Positions 17,497 to 25,837 are shown, counted from the stretch's first letter. The stretch is 64,000 bases of DNA from Alistipes timonensis JC136 (GCF_900107675.1 NZ_FNRI01000003.1:248001-312000); one strand, 5' to 3'. Numbers and translations are program-made. Notes: generated by a model from the sequence alone, not told the origin.

Positions 17497-18365
17497 AATC
17501 GAAAATCCAAATCAACAATTCAGCCGAGGTCTGCCAAATCGACATCGAAGGGACCATCGGCATCCCCGAGGAGTGGCAGTTCGACGACCCCGAAGCGCGG
17601 GTGGCGACCTACGAACGCTTCCGCAGCGCCCTGCGGGGCATCGCGGAGATCGAAAGCCCGGAGGTCGTGGTCAACATTCGCTCGACGGGCGGCGACGTGA
17701 ACGACGCACTGCTGATCCACGACGCCCTGCGGCAGCTTCCGGCACGCATCACCACCCGTTGCTACGGTTACACGGCCTCGGCCGCGACGATCATCGCGCA
17801 GGCGGCGTCGGAGGGATGCCGCGAAATTTCAGCCAACGCCCTCTACCTGATTCACACGGCGGTCTGCGCGACCGAGGGCAATGCCGCGGAGATCGCCGGA
17901 AAACTCGACCTCCTGCACCAGACCGACGGGCGCATCGCCTCGGTCTACGCCGCCCGTTCGGGACGCCCGGCCGCGGAGTTCGAGGCCCTGATGGCCGAGA
18001 ACAACGGCAACGGCCGCTGGCTTTCGCCCGAAGAGGCCGTCGCGGCAGGGCTCGCCGACAAGGTGGTCGAAGCGGCGGAACGGTCCACCCCCTCGCTGGC
18101 GAAGAACATCGCCCGGGGCTGGGAGCGTCTGCTCGCCGGCATCGGCCTGCGGCCCGGGGCGGGAGAGCCCGCCGACCGCAACGTCCTCCATTTCGGCGAG
18201 GAGGTGCGGGCCCTGCAACGGCGTTCATCCGTCGCGGCGGACGAGGCCCGGCAGCGCGTCGGGGCAACCGTCACGCAGCCCCGCGAGGACCCCTCGTACG
18301 GCGACACGGTCCGCTCGGCCAACGAGCGCGCCTATGCCGAAGATGCGAAGCGTATGCGCTTATAA
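17493..18365 (+). CDS. Phage head maturation protease, ClpP-like (S14 family)
   Basis: A 290-residue ClpP-fold Ser protease. Residues about 15-195 form the crotonase/ClpP core: INIRSTGGDVNDALLIHDALRQLP-type oxyanion region, the nucleophile Ser in GYTASAATIIAQAAS, the catalytic His in LYLIHTAV, and the helical WLSPEEAVAAGLADKVVEA ending. The C-terminal 70 residues are charged and low-complexity, as in proteases with a fused scaffold tail. In tailed phages such enzymes trim the capsid protein and scaffold during head assembly; the next gene is the capsid protein. Confidence 0.8.
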   Translation: MKSKIQINNSAEVCQIDIEGTIGIPEEWQFDDPEARVATYERFRSALRGIAEIESPEVVVNIRSTGGDVNDALLIHDALRQLPARITTRCYGYTASAATIIAQAASEGCREISANALYLIHTAVCATEGNAAEIAGKLDLLHQTDGRIASVYAARSGRPAAEFEALMAENNGNGRWLSPEEAVAAGLADKVVEAAERSTPSLAKNIARGWERLLAGIGLRPGAGEPADRNVLHFGEEVRALQRRSSVAADEARQRVGATVTQPREDPSYGDTVRSANERAYAEDAKRMRL

Positions 18366-18612
18366 AGCGCATACGCAATTAAAAATGAAAAATTAAGAAT
18401 TAAAAATTGCCGAAGGGAAAGCCTCCCTTTTCAACGTTGCGATTAAGCGAGGGCAGAAAATGCATGCATTTTCTGCCGAGCGAAAGCAACGAAAAGGAAC
18501 TTAAAGGGAGGTTTGGAGGGATTGTCGACATAAAATGGAGGTCAGGCAACACCCTTCCTCGACGGCACCACAAAACAACCCAATTCATCAACAATTCAAA
18601 AACATTTCAACC
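18366..18612 (+). repeat. AT-rich inter-gene insert with a nested palindrome (MITE-like)
   Basis: Between protease and capsid genes. An AT-rich lead (ATTAAAAATG and ATTAAGAATT-type repeats at 18380-18408) is followed by a perfect 26-bp palindrome at 18452-18477 with half-site GGCAGAAAATGCA. Outer arms also pair: CCTCCCTTT (18422-18430) with AAAGGGAGG (18503-18511), and CGTTGC (18435-18440) with GCAACG (18485-18490), giving a cruciform of about 90 bp. Base composition differs from both neighbours. It resembles a non-autonomous palindromic element; no transposase is present. Confidence 0.55.
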
Positions 18613-19590
18613 ATGACCTATCTCGAAAATTCGAAACAGTACACCGGCACCGAACTCGAAAACATCTTCTTCCGCCCGATGCTGACCGGAGAGTCGGCCC
18701 AGGAACTCGGCGTGCGCGTACTCTACAACATGCCCCAGCCCACGCACATCCAGCTCTGGGACGGACAGCGCAACATCCTCCAGAAATTCACCTCCGCAGG
18801 CTGGACGGGAGGCGCCCCGGCGGCCAAAAAGGAGAAGACCGTCAACCTCAGCCGCGTGAAGGCCGAATTGGGATTCTCCGCCGCAGATTACTTCTCGATG
18901 GTCTACGAAAAGATCACGGCGCTGGCCAACGTCAACATGGACGACCTTTCGGGCACCGATCTCGAACAGGCCGAAACGGCACTATTCAGGCAGGCCCTCG
19001 CGGAGAACATCCGCGCCACGATGTGGATCGGCAACACGGCCGGAGCATCGGGCTACAACACCTTCGACGGCTTTCTGAAGTCGATCACGACCCAAGTCAG
19101 CGACGAGGCCATCTACAATTTCACCTACCAGGAGTCGTCGCTCGCCGACCCGGCCTACGCCGTGGAACTGTTCGACAAGCTGTGGAACAAGTCCGACCTG
19201 CGCATCCAGGACCTCAAAGCCGACGGCCAGCTGGCATTCTTCGTCACCTCGGACCTCTGCCACCTCTACGAGAAATACCTCGACTCGAAGGGCGCCGACG
19301 CCGCCTACACCGACACCGTGAACGGCCGCCGGACACTCGCCTACCACGGAATTCCGGTCATCGACCTCCGACTGGGCGGCTACCTCGCGGAAACCTCCTA
19401 CCACCAGTCGTTCGGCATGCTCACCGACCGCCGCAACCTCGTGCTGGCGGTCAACACAGCCGACATGCCCGGCAACGAGGTGCGCATGTGGTACAACCCC
19501 GACGAGATGGAGAACCGCCAGCGCGCGGTCTTCATGGCCGGAAGCCAGATCCTCGACGCATCCCTGATCACCTACGCCTACAAACAGTAA
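18613..19590 (+). CDS. Phage major capsid protein
   Basis: A 325-residue protein, the size expected for an HK97-fold or P2-like capsid subunit. Visible features: an N-terminal arm (YLENSKQYTGTELENIFFRPML), the central E-loop-like and spine-helix region (LSRVKAELGFSAADYFSMVYEKI, QALAENIRATMWIGN), and the C-terminal P-domain pattern GMLTDRRNLVLAVNTADMPGNEVRMWYNPDEMENRQRAVFMAGSQI common in capsid proteins that end with a strand of this type. It lies between the head protease and portal. I chose the ATG at 18613; an upstream in-frame ATG at 18535 lies inside the non-coding insert. Confidence 0.75.
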   Translation: MTYLENSKQYTGTELENIFFRPMLTGESAQELGVRVLYNMPQPTHIQLWDGQRNILQKFTSAGWTGGAPAAKKEKTVNLSRVKAELGFSAADYFSMVYEKITALANVNMDDLSGTDLEQAETALFRQALAENIRATMWIGNTAGASGYNTFDGFLKSITTQVSDEAIYNFTYQESSLADPAYAVELFDKLWNKSDLRIQDLKADGQLAFFVTSDLCHLYEKYLDSKGADAAYTDTVNGRRTLAYHGIPVIDLRLGGYLAETSYHQSFGMLTDRRNLVLAVNTADMPGNEVRMWYNPDEMENRQRAVFMAGSQILDASLITYAYKQ

Positions 19591-19600
19591 TCCGACCCGG

Positions 19601-19639
19601 GGCCGCGCACCCGCAGGGAAATCCCTGCGGGCCGCGGCC
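19601..19639 (+). promoter_or_regulatory. Strong GC hairpin between capsid and portal genes
   Basis: Nested perfect stems: CCGCAGGG (19611-19618) with CCCTGCGG (19623-19630), loop AAAT, and outer GGCCGCG (19601-19607) with CGCGGCC (19633-19639). There is no T run. It starts 11 bp past the capsid stop and ends 19 bp before the portal start, so it could protect the capsid message or lower portal expression, matching the need for far more capsid than portal. Confidence 0.5.
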
Positions 19640-19658
19640 TCCAAACCCGAAAAACGCC

Positions 19659-20885
19659 ATGAGCAAAGCGAAAAAAATCAAAACCGCCGTGGGGGTAGCC
19701 AACCGCACCGACCCCTACTTCGCGCTGGGAACGGCGCGGGTCGAGAGCGACAAATTCTGGCGCTGGGGCGACGACAACCTCTTCCCGGCGGCGCTGGCCC
19801 TGATGGCCCGCCGTTCGACGACCCACCGACGCATCATCAACGACAAGGCCGACTACATCTCGGGCAAAGGGTTCACCTGCGATGAGGCCCGGGAACCGCT
19901 GCTGGCGGCGTTCGTCCGCCGCGTGAACGGCAGCGGCGAGAGCCTGAGGCAGGTACTCAACAAACTGGCCTTCGACAAGTCGCTGTTCGGCAACGCCTTC
20001 CTCGAAATAGTCACCGACGAGGAGCACTCCTTCCTGTCGTTCTATCATCAGGACGCTTCGCGCTGCCGCGTGGCCCGCGACTCGGAACACATCCTGCTCC
20101 ATCACGACTGGGCGGCGTTCAAACCCGCCGAAGCGCGGTCGCTGCCCCTCTATCCGCAGTTCGAGCGGCAGGAAGACGGCTCCCTGCGGTCGATCGTCCA
20201 CTACAAAGATTACGAACCGATGTTCGAACACTACGGCGTGCCGCCCTACATCGCGGGCTTCAGCGTCTCGGCCATCGCCTGGAAGACCGACCGCTGGAAC
20301 ATCTCGCGGCTGGACAACTCGTTCCAGCTGTCGGGCGTGATGATGCTCGACTCGTCGGCGGACAACGAGGCCGAAGCCGAACGCATCGTGCGCCTTGCCG
20401 AGCAGAAATTCGCCGGAAATCCCGGGCAGGTGATGTTCGTCATCCGCGACGGGGGCGAGGACGACCATTCGCGCTTCATCCCCATCACGGCGCAGAACGA
20501 AGGCGACTGGCAGGCGTTGCACGAACAGGCCGTCGGGGACATCGTCGTAGCCCACTCGTGGTTCCGGACCCTGAGCGGCCTGGATTATGCCGCGGGGTTC
20601 AGTGCCGAACGCATTCTCCACGAATACGAGGTGGCGCTGAACACGGTGATCCTGGCCGAGCAGGCCGAACTCACCGAGCCGATCCGCACCGTCATCGCCT
20701 CGGTGCTGGGACTCGACACGGCGTCGCTGCAAATCGTCAACCGGCCGCCGACGCGTTCGAAACCCATCTACATGAAAGTCTGGGAGGCCCGCAAGGCCGA
20801 CGGCCTCGACTACGACCCGGAGGACCCGAAACAACAGGCCTTCCTCTCGGAAATCACCAAATACAATATCAAAAGCATCGAATGA
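19659..20885 (+). CDS. Phage portal protein
   Basis: A 408-residue portal. Typical traits: the FWRWGDDNLFPAALALMARRSTTHRRIINDKADYISGKGF opening, the VLNKLAFDKSLFGNAFLEIV block, the KDYEPMFEHYGVPPYIAGF and DNSFQLSGVMMLDSSADNEAEAERIV crown/stem region, and a C-terminal clip ending with SAERILHEYEVALNTVILAEQAEL. Portals form the dodecamer through which DNA enters the head. Without a terminase in the island, packaging would depend on an enzyme encoded elsewhere. Confidence 0.82.
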   Translation: MSKAKKIKTAVGVANRTDPYFALGTARVESDKFWRWGDDNLFPAALALMARRSTTHRRIINDKADYISGKGFTCDEAREPLLAAFVRRVNGSGESLRQVLNKLAFDKSLFGNAFLEIVTDEEHSFLSFYHQDASRCRVARDSEHILLHHDWAAFKPAEARSLPLYPQFERQEDGSLRSIVHYKDYEPMFEHYGVPPYIAGFSVSAIAWKTDRWNISRLDNSFQLSGVMMLDSSADNEAEAERIVRLAEQKFAGNPGQVMFVIRDGGEDDHSRFIPITAQNEGDWQALHEQAVGDIVVAHSWFRTLSGLDYAAGFSAERILHEYEVALNTVILAEQAELTEPIRTVIASVLGLDTASLQIVNRPPTRSKPIYMKVWEARKADGLDYDPEDPKQQAFLSEITKYNIKSIE

Positions 20886-21355
20886 AAACCCTCATCACAC
20901 CCCTGCAAGTCCTGCGCCTTGCCTTCGGCGACGGAGAACAGCTGCCGCCGGAGACCGTCGCCGAAACCGACATCGCCGGGGCCGAACAGCGCCACATCGT
21001 CCCGGTCGTCGGGCGGGCGCTTTACGAAAAACTCCTCGCAGGCTCCTATCCCGACTTCCGCAACGAATACCTCGCGGCCCCGGCGGCCCTGTTCACCCGC
21101 CTCGCCATTCAGCCGCGGCTCGACGTCCGCACCGGACAATGCGGCACGTCGGCCCCAAAATCCGCCTGGGGCCAGCCTGCCGGCGAAACGGCACTCCGCG
21201 CCCTGCGGCAAGGTCTGCGGACGCAGGCCCGGACGCTGCTGCGCCGCGCCGCGGAGCACCTTCGCGCACACCGGGACGAATTTCCGGAATACGACCCCGA
21301 AAACGACATCCTCAACCGCTGTACGACCGATGGAGGCTTTGTTCAGATTCGTTAG
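20882..21355 (+). CDS. Putative head-tail connector / gp6-like adaptor
   Basis: A 157-residue, mostly helical protein starting in the portal stop codon (ATGA overlap). Its length, position immediately after the portal and helical make-up (RHIVPVVGRALYEKLL, ALRALRQGLRTQARTLLRRAAEHLRAH) fit head completion or connector proteins of tailed phages (DUF6712-like in Bacteroidetes phages, from memory). No catalytic motif is visible. Confidence 0.55.
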   Translation: MKTLITPLQVLRLAFGDGEQLPPETVAETDIAGAEQRHIVPVVGRALYEKLLAGSYPDFRNEYLAAPAALFTRLAIQPRLDVRTGQCGTSAPKSAWGQPAGETALRALRQGLRTQARTLLRRAAEHLRAHRDEFPEYDPENDILNRCTTDGGFVQIR

Positions 21356-21755
21356 CGGCACGGCGGCGGGGATCGCCGCCCTGTTCGCCCCGATCGGGCC
21401 GCTGGTAGCGACCACCATGATCTTCATCGGCGTCGACTTCCTCTCGGGCGTGGCCGCCGACCGCGCCGCGGCCCGCCGCGAGGGCCGTGCGTGGTACTTC
21501 GAAAGCTGCAAAGCCTGGCACACGGTGGTCAAACTCACGCTGGCGGTCACGGCGATTTCGATGGCGTGGCTGATCGACAGCTGCGTGCTGGATTTCATGC
21601 AGCTGAACGTGGCGAAGCTCCTCACGGGATTCACCTGCGGGGTGGAGCTGTGGTCGTTCCTCGAGAACGCCGCACAGCTCTCCGACGCCCCGCTGTTCCG
21701 CTGGCTGCGCCGCTACGTCCACCGCCGCATCCGGAAGGAGGCAGGCGATGAGTAG
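21330..21755 (+). CDS. Phage holin family protein
   Basis: A 141-residue protein with three predicted membrane segments (about residues 10-38, 68-88 and 92-108): AGIAALFAPIGPLVATTMIFIGVDFLSGV, VKLTLAVTAISMAWLIDSCVL and NVAKLLTGFTCGVEL. The DFLSGVAADRAAARREGRAWYFES segment after helix 1 is typical of Bacteroidetes phage holins. It overlaps the connector by 26 bp and the P5-like gene by 8 bp. Such proteins open the inner membrane for the endolysin. Confidence 0.75.
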   Translation: MEALFRFVSGTAAGIAALFAPIGPLVATTMIFIGVDFLSGVAADRAAARREGRAWYFESCKAWHTVVKLTLAVTAISMAWLIDSCVLDFMQLNVAKLLTGFTCGVELWSFLENAAQLSDAPLFRWLRRYVHRRIRKEAGDE

Positions 21756-22149
21756 GGGACTTGCCAACAACAACCCCGGGAACATCCGCCGGTCGAAAGT
21801 ACGCTACAAAGGCGAGGTGCAGCCCTCACGCGATCCGTCCTTCAAACAGTTCGAATCGCCGGCGTGGGGTTACCGGGCGGTCTTCATGCTGCTGCACACC
21901 TACCGGGTGCGGCACGGACTGCGAACCATCCGGGAGATGATCTCGCGCTGGGCCCCGCCCTCGGAGAACCACACCGAAGCCTACATCCGCGCCGTGGCGG
22001 CAGACACGGGCATCGGCCCCGACGAGGCGCTGGACACGCTCGACCCGGCGACGATGGTTCCCGTCGCGGCGGCCATCTCCCGCGTGGAGAACGGCACGGT
22101 CGCCAACCCGGACGAAATAAGGCGCGGCTGGGAGCTGTTCACGACATAA
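21748..22149 (+). CDS. Structural protein P5-like lysis protein (NNPGNIR family)
   Basis: A 133-residue protein with the opening RGLANNNPGNIRRSKVRYKGEV and the block FKQFESPAWGYRAVFMLLHTYRVRHGLRTIREMISRWAPPSENHTEAYI, the hallmark of the P5-like (phage PM2 P5) family found beside Bacteroidetes phage lysis genes and thought to act on peptidoglycan. No signal peptide; export would rely on the holin. It is the last gene of the island, followed 5 bp later by a terminator. Confidence 0.8.
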   Translation: MSRGLANNNPGNIRRSKVRYKGEVQPSRDPSFKQFESPAWGYRAVFMLLHTYRVRHGLRTIREMISRWAPPSENHTEAYIRAVAADTGIGPDEALDTLDPATMVPVAAAISRVENGTVANPDEIRRGWELFTT

Positions 22150-22153
22150 AAAG

Positions 22154-22184
22154 AGGCTGTCTCAATAAGACAGCCTTTTTTACG
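22154..22184. terminator. Bidirectional terminator between the phage-derived island and the PUL
   Basis: Stem AGGCTGTCT (22154-22162) / AGACAGCCT (22168-22176) followed by six T on the plus strand and preceded by an A-rich run that gives T on the minus strand. The AGGCTGTCTCAATAAGACAGCCT type is a common intergenic terminator in Bacteroidetes. It ends both the plus-strand island and the minus-strand PUL, whose last gene ends at 22198. Confidence 0.85.
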
Positions 22185-22197
22185 TTGCCCGGCAGGA

Positions 22198-23376
22198 TCA
22201 GACTTTGAGCCTCACCCCTCCGCGGCCCAACAGCCAGACGGTCCAAATGAGCAACAGCGCGTAGAGGAACGAATTGACAAGTCCCGGAATCCCGACCGAA
22301 AATTCGGGACGAAGCAGCGGATCGGAAAAGATCAGGTTCTTCAACGGATTCCACGCATAAGCCACCACGTAGCACGACAGCGCTGCCGTACCGGCCGGCT
22401 TTACCCACGCGAACCAACGGGCATGTCCCCGCACATCGGTCAGATAATAAAGCAGGGCGAAGAGCGGAAAGAAGATCGCGCAGCAGTAGAAATACCAGGT
22501 CGGCGTGGCGGCGAGTTTGGAGACGATCCAGAAGCGGTGGGCGACAAGGCCCGCAGCGAGCATGCCCACACCGACGGACAGGGCGATCCGATAGAAACGC
22601 CCCGGAGCCCGGACATCGGCATAGCGTTCGACAAGCAACGAAAGCAAGACGCCCGTACTGCCGAAAGCGAAGATCGTCAACTGGTTGGGCAGGATGTTCC
22701 CGGGAACCAGTCCCGACGCCTGCAACAAGGCTCCCGCCACAAGCAGGACTGTGACAACGACATGCGCCGCCAGACGTTTGCCGACCGCCAGAAATACCAG
22801 TGTACAAAAAAGATAGGTCCATCCGATCCGTCCCAAAATGCCCCACCACCGAATGGCGAACCCCGAACCGTCGCTGCCCCGGAAGATAACCGCCAGCCAG
22901 ATCAGCAGCGCCGCTCCCGAGAATTGCAGCAGCAGGATGCCCCGCTTTTTCCAGACACTCTCAGTCCGCGGGTAGACATTCCACACCAGGAAGAACCCCA
23001 AAACCATGAGCATCGCATAGTTCCCGCGGGAAAGGCCTGTTCCGGCGGCCGAAAAGGCGTCTCCGAAATTGACCGTCAGCAGCCCCATGACCACCAGGGC
23101 GAAGGTTCGCGTGAAAACATGCCACACGATCTTCACCGTCGAATCGCCTTTGGCGCGGCGGCTGCCGACCGCCAGCGGCACGGAGGCTCCCATGATAAAG
23201 AGAAACGCCGGAAAGATCGTATCCGAAAAACCCAGCATATCTTCACCGCGGGCCGCATGCTGCAACCAGTGCGGAACATCGCTCAGACTCCAAAAAGAGT
23301 TCACCCACAGCATGAAAAACATCGTCAGCCCGCGAAAGACGTCGATAGAGGCTATTCTGTTACGTTGTTCGGTCAT
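22198..23376 (-). CDS. Membrane acyltransferase, DUF5009/HGSNAT-NagX group (paralogue 1)
   Basis: A 392-residue integral membrane protein with about ten helices. NRIASIDVFRGLTMFFMLWVN, the His in WLQHAARGEDML and FSDTIFPAFLFIMGASVPLAV are the signature of the COG4299/DUF5009 family, related to human heparan-alpha-glucosaminide N-acetyltransferase, which carries an acetyl group across the membrane to terminal glucosamine. Here it would acetylate a sugar in the periplasm using cytoplasmic acetyl-CoA; the substrate is not known. It is the last gene of the PUL, 12 bp after the GH18 gene. A second, different member is at 29041. Confidence 0.8.
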   Translation of the reverse strand: MTEQRNRIASIDVFRGLTMFFMLWVNSFWSLSDVPHWLQHAARGEDMLGFSDTIFPAFLFIMGASVPLAVGSRRAKGDSTVKIVWHVFTRTFALVVMGLLTVNFGDAFSAAGTGLSRGNYAMLMVLGFFLVWNVYPRTESVWKKRGILLLQFSGAALLIWLAVIFRGSDGSGFAIRWWGILGRIGWTYLFCTLVFLAVGKRLAAHVVVTVLLVAGALLQASGLVPGNILPNQLTIFAFGSTGVLLSLLVERYADVRAPGRFYRIALSVGVGMLAAGLVAHRFWIVSKLAATPTWYFYCCAIFFPLFALLYYLTDVRGHARWFAWVKPAGTAALSCYVVAYAWNPLKNLIFSDPLLRPEFSVGIPGLVNSFLYALLLIWTVWLLGRGGVRLKV

Positions 23377-23388
23377 GGCTCCGGAGAT

Positions 23389-24438
23389 TCACTTTATATC
23401 GGCAACGCTTTTGATAGCCCGCAGCAGCGACAGCGAACTGTCGTAGGCCACATCCTGCGAAAGTTCCCAGATCGTAAGCCCCGCATAGCCGTTGTCCAGC
23501 ACGTACTGCGTCTTCTCCTTCATCAGATCGACACCGTTGAAAGCATAGCCGCCGTAGGAGTTCGAAGAAGCCGTAATCGCACCGCCCGCCATGGCACAGA
23601 GCGTATTGTAAGGCTGCGTTATGACCGGCGACACGCTTTTGTCGCCCCCGTAGAACGGTACGCCGACGATAATTTTCGAATTGGGAACACCTGCGGCCGC
23701 ATAGCCCGCAAGCGACTCTTTCAACACACGCATCGGCGCATGGGGATAACCCTCCTCCTCGGTACCGTAGGTATCGTAGATCATCACGTTGATATGATCG
23801 ACGTAATCGGCGATACGGCCGCCCATCGACTGGCCGCGCGTGCTGGAAGAGAGCGCCGCCGTCAACTGCCGGACTTTCGTGCCGACGGGAAGTTCGGCCA
23901 TCCGCGCCCGGATCTGCTGTAACAGATCGACCATATCGTCCTCGGGGACATGCAGGAACGGTTCCGACGACCAGTCCGTCTCCCAATCGACGTCGATGCC
24001 GTCGAAACCGCGGGCATGCGCGTACTCCACGACCGCCCTGGCGAAAGCCGCCCGTTTCGCCGGATCGGTCCCCATGCGGTACATGTTACCCGCCGTGGCA
24101 CCGCCGCCCACGACCAGAAACGCCTCCTGCGAAGAGGTCATGGCCGCACGGACCGTGTTCTGCTGCCGTTCGCGTTCGGGATTGACGTACCACACGCCCT
24201 GTGCGTCGGGCGATATGCCGAAACAATAAACCCGCGTGGGATATTTCAGATAGGGATAATCGGCCGGCGACGCCGACGAAATGCGCCCGGCGTTGGAGTA
24301 ACCGGCGACGATACACCGGGAGACGGACGGCTTCGGCCCGTCATGTCCCTCATCGGAAGAGGAAGAACACGAAGAGCAGGAAGCGAGCGACACCAACGTC
24401 AGCGGGAACAGGAAATACGAAAAAAAGGCATTTTTCAT
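23389..24438 (-). CDS. Glycoside hydrolase family 18 lipoprotein
   Basis: A 349-residue lipoprotein (Cys21 in SLASCSSCSSSSDEG; the Ser-rich stretch is a flexible linker). The GH18 catalytic motif FDGIDVDWE is intact with the acid Glu153 and DxD at 149-151. NVMIYDTYG and GVPFYGG are further barrel strands. GH18 enzymes in such loci include chitinases and endo-beta-N-acetylglucosaminidases that cut the chitobiose core of N-glycans; which one applies cannot be read from the sequence. Expected at the outer membrane surface or periplasm. Co-transcribed with the PKD lipoprotein gene 10 bp upstream. Confidence 0.88.
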   Translation of the reverse strand: MKNAFFSYFLFPLTLVSLASCSSCSSSSDEGHDGPKPSVSRCIVAGYSNAGRISSASPADYPYLKYPTRVYCFGISPDAQGVWYVNPERERQQNTVRAAMTSSQEAFLVVGGGATAGNMYRMGTDPAKRAAFARAVVEYAHARGFDGIDVDWETDWSSEPFLHVPEDDMVDLLQQIRARMAELPVGTKVRQLTAALSSSTRGQSMGGRIADYVDHINVMIYDTYGTEEEGYPHAPMRVLKESLAGYAAAGVPNSKIIVGVPFYGGDKSVSPVITQPYNTLCAMAGGAITASSNSYGGYAFNGVDLMKEKTQYVLDNGYAGLTIWELSQDVAYDSSLSLLRAIKSVADIK

Positions 24439-24448
24439 AATCGGATGC

Positions 24449-25837
24449 TTATTTCAGAAATTCGAAATCGTCATAGTAAAGGATGCGGTCGTTATTCTCT
24501 GCCGGAGCATTGGACCCGTCGAAATTCGACATCGGACGGAAATCGAGCGTCACAACGCCGTCGAGATTCTCCTTGCCGTAGGTCTCCGGAAGATCGTAGA
24601 CGAGCACGTTCCATTCGTCGGTCCGAACGATCTGCCGCCACTCGTCCTCGGTCGTGTAACGCTGTCCGTTGAGTGTCGTGGGACGACGGTTGATGCCCTG
24701 ATCGAGCAACTGCATGTAAGGCACATAGGAGTTCGTCCCGATCCAGACCTTCACTCGGACCGCGCTGTACGAAGCGAGATCGGACATCCCCGACAGGTCG
24801 AGCCAGAAACGGCCCGAAGTCGGATTGCTGGACGAAGACATATCGCTTTTGAGCACTTTCGCACTGCCGTTGACCGCCGTGACATGGGGATTCTCCGCAA
24901 CGGAAATCGACTTGTTCTGATCGACCAGCACCGAAGGAAGCGCCGCAGCCTCCTCCAAATCCTCGACCGAATGGCTGACAAGCAGCGACCAGGTCTTCTC
25001 GACACGCTCCTGTTTGGCGTTCACGCCCGTATAGGAGATCGAGAAAGTTCCCAGCTCGGAGAACACCCGGCGGAACTCCGCATCGGACGAAACGACCGCG
25101 CCGTCTACCTTCCATTCGTGTACGAGCCCCTCGGCACCGCCTTTTACCGAAGTCGAGATCACCACCTCGTCGCCGCGATGGCGGTCGACTGCCCCCGGCA
25201 CGGGAGAGAATTCGATCGTCAGCGGCAGTTCGACCTCGGCCACCTGGACTGTCCAGCTCTTCGCGGCGGTCATCCGATAGGCGTTGACTCCCGCATAGGC
25301 GAGCGTGAAGGTCCCCGGCTCCATGAACGTATGGATGAAATCGGCCGTTTCGGAAACGACCGTGCCGTCGATACTCCAAGAGTGTTTCACCTCCTTATCG
25401 CCGCCCACCACTGTTGCCGAAATACGCACCTCATCGCCCTGATCGCAGGAAACCGTATTCCCGGAGTCGGAAAATTCCACTTTCAGCGGAATCCCGTTGA
25501 CTTTCACCTTATAGACTTTCGCAATACGGCCTCCGTCGTTGTACACTTCGCAGCGCACGGTATAAAGTCCCACCTGGGTGAATGCGTAGGTCATCGTCGG
25601 CGCCGAAGCGGCCGCCACTCCGTTCACATACCAGATGCAGCTGGCTTCCTCGTCGTTTTCGACGACGGCTTCAAACGTGATCTCCTCCTCCACATCCACC
25701 TCCATTTCGGCATCCGTCACGGGGAACGAAACGACGGGCGGCGCCACCGTCTCCGTCTTGTCATCGCTGCAACTTCCGAGCACGGCGAAGATTCCGAGCA
25801 GCAGCACCCACAGCGCTCTTTTCAATACATGTTTCAT
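24449..25837 (-). CDS. PKD-repeat lipoprotein with C-terminal binding-like domain
   Basis: A 462-residue lipoprotein (Cys23 in VLGSCSDDKTET). Three PKD-like beta-sandwich repeats follow, each with a W-x-(V/I)-(D/N)-G-x-x-V core: about residues 36-112 (CIWYVNGVAAAS), 115-205 (HSWSIDGTVVS) and 207-290 (HEWKVDGAVVS). The rest (about 300-462) is a beta-jelly-roll-like domain (FWLDLSGMSDLASYSAVRVKVWIG ... DRILYYDDFEFLK) as in carbohydrate-binding modules. It is probably a surface glycan-binding protein that serves the SusCD pair, by position and architecture; binding is inferred. Confidence 0.75.
   Translation of the reverse strand: MKHVLKRALWVLLLGIFAVLGSCSDDKTETVAPPVVSFPVTDAEMEVDVEEEITFEAVVENDEEASCIWYVNGVAAASAPTMTYAFTQVGLYTVRCEVYNDGGRIAKVYKVKVNGIPLKVEFSDSGNTVSCDQGDEVRISATVVGGDKEVKHSWSIDGTVVSETADFIHTFMEPGTFTLAYAGVNAYRMTAAKSWTVQVAEVELPLTIEFSPVPGAVDRHRGDEVVISTSVKGGAEGLVHEWKVDGAVVSSDAEFRRVFSELGTFSISYTGVNAKQERVEKTWSLLVSHSVEDLEEAAALPSVLVDQNKSISVAENPHVTAVNGSAKVLKSDMSSSSNPTSGRFWLDLSGMSDLASYSAVRVKVWIGTNSYVPYMQLLDQGINRRPTTLNGQRYTTEDEWRQIVRTDEWNVLVYDLPETYGKENLDGVVTLDFRPMSNFDGSNAPAENNDRILYYDDFEFLK

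Larger units (their letters stand above)
13884..22149 (+). mobile_element. Compact phage-derived structural gene island (partial prophage or domesticated element)
   Basis: Nine plus-strand genes, mostly overlapping by 4-26 bp: two tail-like proteins, a small helical protein, a ClpP-type head protease, major capsid protein, portal, connector, holin and P5-like lysis protein. The island is bounded by a promoter at 13517-13548 and a terminator at 22154-22184. Missing are integrase, terminase small and large subunits, tail tube, tape measure, repressor and replication genes. Base composition looks like the GC-rich host core genes rather than foreign. Tail genes lie upstream of head genes, the reverse of the usual order. 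I see no flanking direct repeats. Confidence 0.75.

Noticed and set aside
13884..22185. att sites flanking the phage island
   Set aside because: No matching direct repeats of useful length were found on the two sides, and no integrase is present.
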